Shown: in pieces, positions 32,794 to 41,112 of the stretch
How the letters are laid out: each line of letters starts with the position of its first letter
Position numbering within the stretch: position 1 is the first letter of the stretch
Source: CAVTQZ01 sp963737015
GTDB lineage: Bacteria > Actinomycetota > Acidimicrobiia > Acidimicrobiales > UBA8190
Assembly: GCA_963737015.1 (NCBI GenBank)
Contig: CAVTQZ010000001.1
Span: 620,001-684,000, forward strand
Length of the DNA: 64,000 nt
Reading direction: 5' to 3'
The notes under the pieces: model-generated
Databases searched by the model: none
What the model was told of the DNA's origin: nothing
What the model saw: the letters and a program-made list of their open reading frames with translations, nothing else
Made by a program: the position numbers and the translations under genes

Positions 32794-34132
32794 ATGTCCG
32801 GCCGTTCGTGCCACACCGGCAACACGCGCTTCGTCGCACCCGCCGTCGTAACCTGCGACGAGTCCTCGGCCGTTCATCGTCCCGGCGTCGTAGACGTAAC
32901 CGGAGAACGCATCGCTTGGGTGGGAGCGTCCTCGGACGCGCCCGAGCACCGCGGGGAGACCATCAGGTGCAGGGGCCTCCTCATGCCCGGACTCGTGAAC
33001 ACCCACGGGCACTCGCCGATGACCCTTCTCCGAGGCGCGGGCGAAGGCTTGCCGCTCGATCGCTGGCTGCGCGAAGCGATCTGGCCCCGTGAAGCGCACC
33101 TGACAGAGGACGACGTCTACTGGGGCATGCTCCTCGCCTGCGACGAGCTGTTGCGATGCGGCGTGACGACGTCCTGCGAGCTCTACTTCCACAATCACAG
33201 ACTGATCGAAGCGGTGCTCGATGCCGGAATGCGCTGTGTCGTCACTCCGGGCATTCTCGACCTACCCGGCGCCGGCCCGTCCTGGACGTGGCCGAAGATG
33301 CTCGAGCGCGCGCTGGAGATCCGCTCCGAAGCGGACGGCGCCAAGGGACTCATAACCGTTGGGCTCGGGCCCCATTCGGCCTACGCCCTTCCCGTCGAGG
33401 CATTGGCCGCGGTCGCCGAGGCGGCGGCCGACGGCCGGGGCACTGGTCACGACGCACGTGGCGGAGACACAGGAAGAAGGTCTTCGCATCAAAGAGACCC
33501 ACGGGGCCTCGGTGCCGCAGCTCCTCGAGCGCCTCGGGTTTCTGGACGCGCGGCTACTCGCAGCGCACTGCGTGTGGCTCAGCGAGGACGACATGGACAT
33601 CTTCGCCCGGCACGATGTCGCGGTCGCGCACTGTCCCCAGAGCAACGCAAAGCTCGGAAGCGGAGTCGCTCCGCTGTCACGAATGCTCTCGAAGGGAATA
33701 AGGGTGGGCCTCGGCACGGACGGTCCCGCATCGAACAACGACCTCGACCTGTGGGAGGAGATGCGGTTGGCTCCGATGCTCGCGTGTGCGGTGGGTAACG
33801 ACGCAACGGCTGTGCAGGTCGACCAAGCGCTGGCCCTCGCCACCCGGGAAGGCGCCACAGCACTCGGGATCGAGACAGGTGTGCTCGCGCCCGGGTATCT
33901 CGCAGACATGATCCACGTCGACATCGAAGACGCCAGGTTCGTGCCGATCCTCCGCGCCGATGACCTTGTCTCCCACCTCGTCTGGGCTTCGACGAGCAGC
34001 CGGGTCACAGACGTCTGGGTGGCGGGGGAAAAGGTCGTCTCCGAGGGGATCTGTCTCACGATCGACGCGGCGACGGCACGTGCGCAGGTTCAAAGCCGCG
34101 TGGAGCGGATCGCACGTGAGTCGGGTCTCTGA
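32794..34132 (+). CDS. amidohydrolase, MTA/SAH deaminase-like, interrupted by a 1-base deletion
   Basis: The first frame (32794 to about 33440) carries the metal-site motif NTHGHSPMTLLRG and the substrate loop LGPHSAYALP. The second (to 34132) carries VTTHVAETQEEG with its metal histidine, AAHCVWLSEDD, VAHCPQSNAKLGSG and GTDGPASNNDLDLWEEMR with the catalytic aspartate. They join if one G is added to the run at 33437-33440 (ADGRG-ALVTTHVAET). The restored ~445-residue protein matches S-adenosylhomocysteine/5'-methylthioadenosine deaminases and related TrzN/AtzA-type hydrolases. Proximity to a purine nucleoside phosphorylase fits MTA or adenosine salvage; the true substrate is not settled by sequence. 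Start ATG 32794. Confidence 0.85.
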
Positions 34133-34174
34133 GAGACGATCAGGATTCAATCGCCGTTCTCTTAGGATCTTCGT

Positions 34175-35503
34175 GTGTCGGAGTTCGTCGACGAGGCGCA
34201 GATTCATGCAAAGGGCGGCGATGGCGGAGCAGGTGTCGTGTCGTTTCGCCGCGAGGCCCATGTCGCGCGAGGAGGTCCCGACGGCGGTGACGGCGGCAGG
34301 GGTGGGGACGTCTGGCTCGAAGCCTCCGAGGACCAGGCTTCGTTGATCGGTTTTCGAGACCATCCGCATCGACGAGCAGGGGACGGCGTGCGCGGGGGGG
34401 GAAAGCGGCGACACGGCGCCAACGGAGCCGATGTCGTCGTGAAGGTCCCCGTTGGCACCGTGGTGCGCGCCAAGGACTCGAGCCTGCTCGCCGACCTCTC
34501 TGTACCAGGGGACAGGTGGATGGCCGCAGAAGGAGGCAGAGGTGGTCGGGGCAATGCCAGGTTCCTCACGAACAGGCGGAGGGCCCCGGCCTTCGCCGAG
34601 AAGGGCGAGAGTGGTGAGGAGCGTTGGCTGGGCCTCGAGCTCAAGCTTCTGGCGGACGTCGCCATCGTCGGGTTCCCGAACGCCGGCAAGAGCACGCTCA
34701 TATCTCGCGTCTCGGCGGCGAGGCCGAAGGTCGCCGGCTACCCGTTCACGACCCTCGTTCCGCACCTCGGGGTGGTGAGGTTCGGAGGCCCGGCCGACGA
34801 CACCGATTTCGTCGTCGCCGACATCCCTGGGCTCGTCGCGGGAGCTGCAGAGGGCCGCGGCCTCGGCCACGTCTTCCTCCGTCACGTCGAGCGTGCCAGG
34901 GTGCTCCTCGTCGTGCTCGATCTGGCTCCGGCGGACGGTCTCTCTGCGGCCGAACAGGAGCAAGTACTCCTCGACGAGCTCGGACGCTACCGTCCTGAGC
35001 TTCTCGACAGGCCGAGGATCGTGGTCGGGACCAAGTCGGATCTGTTCGACGCCGCACGCGAAGGTGGTCGCATTCCTGGGACCTGCTCACATATGGTCTC
35101 CTCTCACACCGGCGAAGGGATCGACGATCTCGTTTCGAAGCTCGCGCGACTGGTCGAAGAAGACCGCCGGCGGACGGAGCGTCCCGTCCGGTCGGTCGTG
35201 ATCCACCACCCAGCCGGGGAGGGCGTCGATGTCGTTCGCGACGATGACGGAGCCTTCGTCGTGAAAGGGCGCGCGGCGTTGCGTGCCGTGTCGCTTTCCG
35301 ACCTCACCGATGACGACGCAGTCGCCTACGTACAGGACCGTCTCCGTCGACTCGGCGTCGAGCGGGCGCTGGCGCGTGCAGGGATCCGCGACGGGGACAC
35401 GGTGCGCATCGGCCCCCTCGAATTCAGCTACCACGAGGACGCCGACGCCATCGACCCAGCCCTGGCAGGTCCCCCGAAGCGCAGGCCTCGCAGGGCGAGA
35501 TGA
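34175..35503 (+). CDS. obgE: GTPase ObgE/CgtA
   Basis: 442 residues from GTG 34175. Gly-rich OBG fold (KGGDGGAGVVSFRREAHVARGGPDGGDGG), G domain with P-loop GFPNAGKST, switch DIPGLVAGA and GTKSD as the G4 motif, then an OCT domain near the C-terminus (RVGIRDGDTV-like region: GIRDGDTVRIGPLEFSY). It controls 50S assembly and stress responses. It overlaps proB by four bases (ATGA), tying it to proline synthesis as in other Actinobacteria. Confidence 0.95.
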   Translation: MSEFVDEAQIHAKGGDGGAGVVSFRREAHVARGGPDGGDGGRGGDVWLEASEDQASLIGFRDHPHRRAGDGVRGGGKRRHGANGADVVVKVPVGTVVRAKDSSLLADLSVPGDRWMAAEGGRGGRGNARFLTNRRRAPAFAEKGESGEERWLGLELKLLADVAIVGFPNAGKSTLISRVSAARPKVAGYPFTTLVPHLGVVRFGGPADDTDFVVADIPGLVAGAAEGRGLGHVFLRHVERARVLLVVLDLAPADGLSAAEQEQVLLDELGRYRPELLDRPRIVVGTKSDLFDAAREGGRIPGTCSHMVSSHTGEGIDDLVSKLARLVEEDRRRTERPVRSVVIHHPAGEGVDVVRDDDGAFVVKGRAALRAVSLSDLTDDDAVAYVQDRLRRLGVERALARAGIRDGDTVRIGPLEFSYHEDADAIDPALAGPPKRRPRRAR

Positions 35504-36633
35504 GCAGCCCGTCCCAGATGGCAGAGCATCCGGCGACGCCTCGTACCGTCGTCGTGAAGGTTGGCTCCTCGTCCATCACCCGAAAGGCCGAACGAGGCAT
35601 CGACGAGGAGGCGGTGTGGGCGCTGTGCTCTCAGGTGGCGGACCTCAACTCTCACGGGCACCGGGTCGTCCTCGTGAGCTCGGGAGCGGTCGCGGCGGGA
35701 TGGTTCGCTCTGAGCGAAGGGGAGCGGCCTTCCGACCTCGCCACTCTTCAGGCCGCGTCGGCCGTGGGCCAGCACCGTCTCATGAGGGTCTACGACGACG
35801 CCTTCGCCCGTAGGGGACTCTCGGTCGGTCAGGTGCTTCTCGCTCCCTTGGACTTCGTGCACCGTCAGCAGTACCTGCACGCGCGCAAGACGCTCGTGCG
35901 ACTCCTCGAGCTCGGTGTGGTGCCGATAGTGAACGAGAACGACGCCACCTCCGACGACGAGATCCGTTTCGGTGACAACGACCGTCTGGCGGCACTCGTC
36001 GCCCATCTTGTCGGGGCAGACGTGCTCGTGATGTTGACCGACGCGCCGGGCCTCCTGAGCGCTGATCCGCGAAAGGATGCCAACGCGTCCCTCATCGAAG
36101 AGGTGCTCGAGGTCGACCAGCGCCTCGAGGCAGTGGCCTCGGGGCCGGGTTCCGACCTGGGAAGCGGTGGCATGGCCTCCAAGCTCGCGGCGGCGAAGAT
36201 CGCGGCGTGGTCGGGTGTCCAGACTGTGATCGCGGACGCCACCCGCCCCGGTGTTCTGGCCGAGTCGCTCGTTCCCGACGCGAAGATAGGCACGGTCTTC
36301 CGGCCGCGTCCGAGGAGACTGCCGGCACGAAAGCTCTGGATCGCGTTCGCGGTGGGCGTGCAAGGGACGCTCGTCGTCGACGAGGGTGCGCGTCGAGCGC
36401 TCGTCGAACGTGACGCGTCGTTGTTGCCTGCCGGGGTGATCTCGGTCGACGGGAAGTTCGCCCCCGAGTCGGCTGTCGAGATTGCAGGAGACGACGGAGT
36501 GGTCTTCGCCAAGGGACTAGCGCGCCACGGCTCCGACCTCATACGTTCGTGGGCGGGGCGTCGAAGCAGCGAGCTGCCCGCCAACTCGGCTCACGAGGTC
36601 GTTCACCGCGACGACCTGGTAGTGCTTTCGTGA
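35500..36633 (+). CDS. proB: glutamate 5-kinase
   Basis: 377 residues. Amino-acid-kinase domain: VVKVGSSSIT, LVSSGAVAAG, VPIVNENDATSDDEIRFGDND with the metal aspartate, LTDAPGLLSADP. A PUA domain occupies the last ~100 residues (LWIAFAVGVQGTLVVDEGARRAL, AGVISVDGKF). It phosphorylates glutamate, the first and feedback-controlled step of proline synthesis. It overlaps obgE and lies 12 bp before proA. Confidence 0.95.
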   Translation: MSSPSQMAEHPATPRTVVVKVGSSSITRKAERGIDEEAVWALCSQVADLNSHGHRVVLVSSGAVAAGWFALSEGERPSDLATLQAASAVGQHRLMRVYDDAFARRGLSVGQVLLAPLDFVHRQQYLHARKTLVRLLELGVVPIVNENDATSDDEIRFGDNDRLAALVAHLVGADVLVMLTDAPGLLSADPRKDANASLIEEVLEVDQRLEAVASGPGSDLGSGGMASKLAAAKIAAWSGVQTVIADATRPGVLAESLVPDAKIGTVFRPRPRRLPARKLWIAFAVGVQGTLVVDEGARRALVERDASLLPAGVISVDGKFAPESAVEIAGDDGVVFAKGLARHGSDLIRSWAGRRSSELPANSAHEVVHRDDLVVLS

Positions 36634-36645
36634 GGGCCGCTACCC

Positions 36646-37902
36646 TTGAGCGTGGCTGAATCCCCACTTCGCGAGCTCGGACGCCGCGCCAAGGCTTCGA
36701 GCCGCCAACTCGCAACGGTGCAGGGCGCCGCCAGGGACGGGGCGCTCAGGCTCAGTGCCGAGCTCCTCGAGCAGAGATCCGACTCGATCCTCGAGGCCAA
36801 CCACGAGGATCTTCGAAGAGCCGAGTCCGAGGGGTCCCACAACGCGGCCCAGCTCGACCGCCTGAGGATCTCCCATGATCGCGTGCGTGCGATGGCGGAG
36901 GGCCTCCGCGAGGTCGCCTCACTGCCGGATGTCGTCGGTGAGGTGGTGGAGGGGTGGGTCCGGCCGAACGGTCTGCGCGTGGAGCGCGTGCGCGTTCCGC
37001 TCGGGGTGATCGGGATCATCTACGAGAACCGGCCCAACGTGACCGCGGATGCGGCGGGCCTGTGCCTCAAGTCCTCCAACGCAACGATGCTTCGCGGGTC
37101 CTCCTCGGCGATCGAGTCCAACAGGGCGATCGTCTCGTGCTTCCGCGAGGCTCTCTCGAAGGCCGGGCTGCCCCCCGATGCCGTCGTCCTCGTGGAGGAC
37201 ACGAGCCGCGAGGCTGCTACCGAGTTCATGCAGCTCGAAGGTGTAATCGACTGTCTCATTCCCAGAGGTGGCCCGTCGCTTCTGGCGAGCGTGCGCGAGA
37301 ACGCCACTGTCCCGGTGGTCCTGGATGGGGACGGCAACTGCCACATCTACGTCGATGCGGGCGCAGACCTCGAGACAGCCCTCGCGATCGTGGTGAATGC
37401 GAAAACTCAGCGTCCGGGGGTTTGTAACGCCGCCGAGACTCTCCTCGTACATCGCGCCGTGGCCCCCGAGTTCCTCCCCCGCGCCGCTTCGGCTCTGGAG
37501 GGCGTGGTGCTGGTCGGAGACGCCCGCACTCGGGAGCTGGTTCCACAAGCCGCACCCGCGACGGAGGACGACTACGCGACGGAGTTCCTGGACCTGAAGC
37601 TCGCTGTGGCGGTGGTCGACGGTCTCGACAGCGCGATCGAGCACATAGCGCGGTACTCGACCGGGCATTCGGAGGCGATCCTCACCTCTGACCTGTCGGC
37701 GGCGGAGCGATTCTGCAGGGAGGTCGATGCAGCAGCCGTCGTGGTGAACGCCTCCACGCGCTTCGTCGACGGATCCGAGCTGGGTCTCGGCGCCGAGATC
37801 GGGATCTCGACGCAGAAGCTGCACGCCCGCGGACCGATGGGGCTGCGGGAGCTGACGTCGGTCAAGTACGTCGTTCGCGGGGACGGCCAGGTGCGGGCGT
37901 GA
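36646..37902 (+). CDS. proA: glutamate-5-semialdehyde dehydrogenase (gamma-glutamyl phosphate reductase)
   Basis: 418 residues. TTG 36646 is chosen because GAGGGC lies nine bases upstream; GTG 36652 is the alternative. Aldehyde-dehydrogenase-superfamily motifs: GVIGIIYENRPNVTADAAGLC, LIPRGG, and the catalytic cysteine in GVCNAAETLL. It reduces gamma-glutamyl phosphate made by ProB. The operon order obgE-proB-proA is normal. Confidence 0.95.
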   Translation: MSVAESPLRELGRRAKASSRQLATVQGAARDGALRLSAELLEQRSDSILEANHEDLRRAESEGSHNAAQLDRLRISHDRVRAMAEGLREVASLPDVVGEVVEGWVRPNGLRVERVRVPLGVIGIIYENRPNVTADAAGLCLKSSNATMLRGSSSAIESNRAIVSCFREALSKAGLPPDAVVLVEDTSREAATEFMQLEGVIDCLIPRGGPSLLASVRENATVPVVLDGDGNCHIYVDAGADLETALAIVVNAKTQRPGVCNAAETLLVHRAVAPEFLPRAASALEGVVLVGDARTRELVPQAAPATEDDYATEFLDLKLAVAVVDGLDSAIEHIARYSTGHSEAILTSDLSAAERFCREVDAAAVVVNASTRFVDGSELGLGAEIGISTQKLHARGPMGLRELTSVKYVVRGDGQVRA

Positions 37903-37933
37903 AGGTCTCGAAGGCGACAGCCAGGAGGAAGCC

Positions 37934-38923
37934 GTGACCGAGCAGGTTCGAACAGGCGCCGGGGAGCTCGATTTCCCCGACCCCGGACCACCACGCTTCG
38001 GAGGTGTGGCGGAGGTAAGACAGCGCCTCGCCAATACCGGCTATCTCGCAGACGAGGGGATCGCAGGAGTGGTCCACCTCGCAGACCGCCTTGCAAAGCC
38101 GGTGCTCGTCGAAGGCCCGGCGGGGACTGGCAAGACCGAGCTCGCCAAGGCCGTCGCCAGAGCTACCTCGAGCAGGCTCATCCGCCTTCAGTGTTACGAG
38201 GGTCTCGACGAGTCGAAGGCCCTCTACGAGTGGAACTACAAGAAGCAACTGCTTCGGATACAGGCCGAGAGGGTGGTCGAAGACGACGGTGAAGCACCGG
38301 TCCAAGGCGCCGCGACAGGTGCGCGCGAGCGCGCGAGCCGCGAGTGGCGCGACCTGCAGGATGACATCTTCTCAGAGGAATTCCTGCTCGCCCGCCCACT
38401 GCTCGAGGCGATCCGGTCGATCGACCCTGTGGTGCTTCTCATAGACGAGGTCGATCGCGTCGAGCTCGAGACCGAGGCCCTGTTGCTCGAGATCCTCTCG
38501 GACTACCAGGTCTCGATACCCGAGCTCGGTACGGTACGCGCCGAGCGTGTCCCGCTCGTCTTTCTCACCTCCAACAACACCCGTGAGCTCTCCGAGGCGC
38601 TGAAGCGGCGGTGCCTTTACCTGCACCTGGATTACCCGTCCCTCGAGCGGGAGAGGGAGATCGTGAAAGTGAGGGTGCCGGCTATCTCGGACGAGCTGGC
38701 CGACCAGGTCGCAAGGATCGTGCGCTCCTTGAGGACGCTCGACCTGAAGAAGTACCCGTCGGTTTCGGAGACCCTGGACTGGGCACGCACCCTCGTCGTG
38801 CTGGGTGTCGAGTCCATCGACGCTGAGCAGGCCAAGGCGACGCTGCATGTCCTGCTCAAGTACAGAAGCGATCTCGAACGGGCGGCGAAGGAGCTCACGC
38901 TCGGCGACGAACAGTCTGCCTAG
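37934..38923 (+). CDS. MoxR family AAA+ ATPase
   Basis: 329 residues from GTG 37934, with AGGAGG nine bases upstream. Walker A GPAGTGKT is at residues 61-68, Walker B VVLLIDEVDR, sensor 1 LTSNNTRELSEALKRRC with the arginine finger. An acidic insert (VVEDDGEAPVQGAATG, about residues 115-135) interrupts the core. MoxR ATPases act as chaperones or insert cofactors with VWA-domain partners such as the next gene. Only eight bases separate them, so they are an obligate pair (inference). Confidence 0.88.
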   Translation: MTEQVRTGAGELDFPDPGPPRFGGVAEVRQRLANTGYLADEGIAGVVHLADRLAKPVLVEGPAGTGKTELAKAVARATSSRLIRLQCYEGLDESKALYEWNYKKQLLRIQAERVVEDDGEAPVQGAATGARERASREWRDLQDDIFSEEFLLARPLLEAIRSIDPVVLLIDEVDRVELETEALLLEILSDYQVSIPELGTVRAERVPLVFLTSNNTRELSEALKRRCLYLHLDYPSLEREREIVKVRVPAISDELADQVARIVRSLRTLDLKKYPSVSETLDWARTLVVLGVESIDAEQAKATLHVLLKYRSDLERAAKELTLGDEQSA

Positions 38924-38931
38924 GCCGGAAT

Positions 38932-40371
38932 TTGCTCGACGTCCTCACCGGGTTCGTGAACGAGCTCCGCCAAGCGGGGCTACCGGTGTCTTTGACGGAG
39001 AGCCTCGACGCGGCCGAAGCCGTCCATCACGTGCCGATCGAGGATCGTGAGGCGCTCAAGTACGCGCTCGCGGCGACACTCGTGAAGTCCTCCGCTCACT
39101 GGCGCGCGTTCGACACTGCTTTCGAGGTCTATTTCTCGATGCGCGGATCTAAGTACTCGATCGATCCACAGGAAGAGGCTGACGCAGACGGCCAAACGCT
39201 CGAGAGCCCCGGCGACATTGCGCAGGAGGGGAATGGGCGCGCCGGCGGTGGGGGAGGGGCGCTTTCCGACGAGGACCTCGCGGAGATGCTCTACCGAGCG
39301 CTGCTCGCGGGAAACGACGCACAGACAGCGGCGCTGGCCCGCCACGCCGTCTCACGCTACGCGGGCATGGAGCCGGGCAGGCCGGTCGGCGGCACCTACT
39401 ACCTTTACCGAACACTGCGGAACCTCGATCTGGACAGGTTGCTCGAACGCCTCGTGGGCGCCGCGCGGGAGGAGACGACGGAAGGCAAGTTCACGGCGCT
39501 CGAGGAACGTCTGGCGCGCGACGAATTTCAGGAACGCCTCGACCGCCTCCGCAAGGAGATCGAGGACGAGATCCGCCGCCGGCTCGTCGCCGACCGCGGG
39601 ACCGAGGCGCTCGCGCGGTCGCTTCGGAAGCCCCTGCCCGAGGACATCGACTTCATGCATGCCACACGGGAGGAGCTCACTTCCCTTCGACGCGCGATAC
39701 ACCCGCTCACGCGCAAGCTCGCAGTGAGGCTCGCCCGTAAACGACGCCACGGGCGAAAGGGTCCGCTCGACTTCCGGTCGACGATGCGTCACTCGCTTTC
39801 CACCGGTGGGGTCCCCGTCGACCCGAAATTCCGCTATCCGCGTCCGGCCAAGCCGGAGATCTTCGTGGTCGCAGACATCTCGGGGTCCGTAGCGGCCTTC
39901 GCACGCTTCACTTTGCACCTCGTCTACGCGATCAGCTCCCAGTTCTCGAAGGTACGGAGCTTCGTCTTCATAGACGGCATCGACGAGGTCACGAGGTTCT
40001 TCGAGGATGCAGACGACGTCGCCGAGGCGGTCCACCGGATCAACACCGAGGCCGATGTCGTGTGGGTCGACGGTCATTCGGACTACGGGCACGCGCTGTC
40101 GGTCTTCTGGGAGCGGTGGGGAGAAGAGATAACCAACCGGACGAGCGTCTTGTTGCTCGGTGACGCGAGGAACAACTACCACGCGTCCCAGGCCTGGGTC
40201 CTTGCGGAGATGCGCCAACGGGCGCGCCACCTCTACTGGCTGAACCCCGAGCCCCGTTCCTACTGGGGCAGCGGCGATTCGATCGTCGGCGAGTACGCGG
40301 TCCACTGCGACGAAGTGGTGGAATGCCGGAACCTCCGCCAGCTCGAGCACTTCGTCGCCGACCTCGCGTGA
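38932..40371 (+). CDS. VWA-domain protein, CoxE-like
   Basis: 479 residues; the start is TTG 38932, eight bases after the MoxR stop. The N-terminal ~260 residues are helical and charged. The C-terminal von Willebrand factor A domain has the MIDAS motif DISGS, followed by VFIDGIDEVTRFF and LLGDARNNY. CoxE-type proteins work with MoxR ATPases in assembling or activating metalloenzymes such as CO dehydrogenase, but no coxMSL-type gene is in this window. A GTGA overlap couples it to the phosphatase downstream. Confidence 0.86.
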   Translation: MLDVLTGFVNELRQAGLPVSLTESLDAAEAVHHVPIEDREALKYALAATLVKSSAHWRAFDTAFEVYFSMRGSKYSIDPQEEADADGQTLESPGDIAQEGNGRAGGGGGALSDEDLAEMLYRALLAGNDAQTAALARHAVSRYAGMEPGRPVGGTYYLYRTLRNLDLDRLLERLVGAAREETTEGKFTALEERLARDEFQERLDRLRKEIEDEIRRRLVADRGTEALARSLRKPLPEDIDFMHATREELTSLRRAIHPLTRKLAVRLARKRRHGRKGPLDFRSTMRHSLSTGGVPVDPKFRYPRPAKPEIFVVADISGSVAAFARFTLHLVYAISSQFSKVRSFVFIDGIDEVTRFFEDADDVAEAVHRINTEADVVWVDGHSDYGHALSVFWERWGEEITNRTSVLLLGDARNNYHASQAWVLAEMRQRARHLYWLNPEPRSYWGSGDSIVGEYAVHCDEVVECRNLRQLEHFVADLA

Positions 40372-41075
40372 GCGCAACGTCTTCCGGGCCACCTCGTGGG
40401 ATCCGGACGGTCGGGTCACCGGGTCCCTCGGGGACAACGACGAGGCTCGTGCTCATCCGCCACGGTCAGTCGCGCTGCAGCCTGTCCGGCGTCGTGGGAG
40501 GGCCCAAGGGTTGCACCGGCCTCTCCGAGAGGGGCGTGAAGGAGGCCCAGGCGCTGAAAGACCGGTTGGTGCATTCGCGGGAGCTCGCCGATGCGGACGT
40601 CCTCTACTCGAGTGTGCTTCAACGCGCATACGAAACAGCGCTCATTGCAGCTCCGGGCATCGGCGGGGGGCGCGACATCGTCCGCGACTGCTCTCTCTGC
40701 GAGCTTCATCCGGGCGAAGGTGACGGGCTGCGGTGGGAAGAGTTCGTGGAACGCTACGGCGAGCCGGACTTCGACGTAGATCCCTCGGTCGAGCTGAGCC
40801 CCGGGGGCGAGAGCTGGACGAGCTTCGTCGCCAGAGCGTCACGAAGGCTCTCCGAGCTCGTTGAACGCCATCGGGGAAGCCTCCTCGTCGTCGTCTGTCA
40901 TGCGGGTGTCATCGAGGCCTCGATCCTCGAGTTCCTGCCCCTCGAGCGACGACGAAGCAGGCTCAAGTTGCGTACTGATCACACCTCGCTCACGGAGTGG
41001 GAACACGGGGAGGAGGGTTTTCGCCTTCTTCGCTACAACGACAGCTGCCACCTGAGCGGTCTGAAACTCAGCTGA
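40368..41075 (+). CDS. histidine phosphatase family protein (phosphoglycerate-mutase-like)
   Basis: 235 residues from GTG 40368, overlapping the VWA stop. After ~25 disordered residues come the phosphohistidine motif LIRHGQS, an ...SSVLQRAYETA arginine site, a glutamate in the CSLCELHPGEGDG stretch and the second catalytic histidine in VVVCHAGVIE. It has branch-1 active-site residues but no assigned substrate. Coupling to MoxR and VWA is unusual and may be regulatory. Confidence 0.85.
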   Translation: MSATSSGPPRGIRTVGSPGPSGTTTRLVLIRHGQSRCSLSGVVGGPKGCTGLSERGVKEAQALKDRLVHSRELADADVLYSSVLQRAYETALIAAPGIGGGRDIVRDCSLCELHPGEGDGLRWEEFVERYGEPDFDVDPSVELSPGGESWTSFVARASRRLSELVERHRGSLLVVVCHAGVIEASILEFLPLERRRSRLKLRTDHTSLTEWEHGEEGFRLLRYNDSCHLSGLKLS

Positions 41076-41112
41076 AGGGCTCGCGGGCGGACGCTCTCCG
41101 AGTCCCTTCGGC

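Noticed and set aside
37934..40371. MoxR/VWA pair as part of a CO dehydrogenase (cox) operon
   Set aside because: No coxL, coxM or coxS-type gene is nearby; the neighbours are proline genes and a histidine phosphatase.
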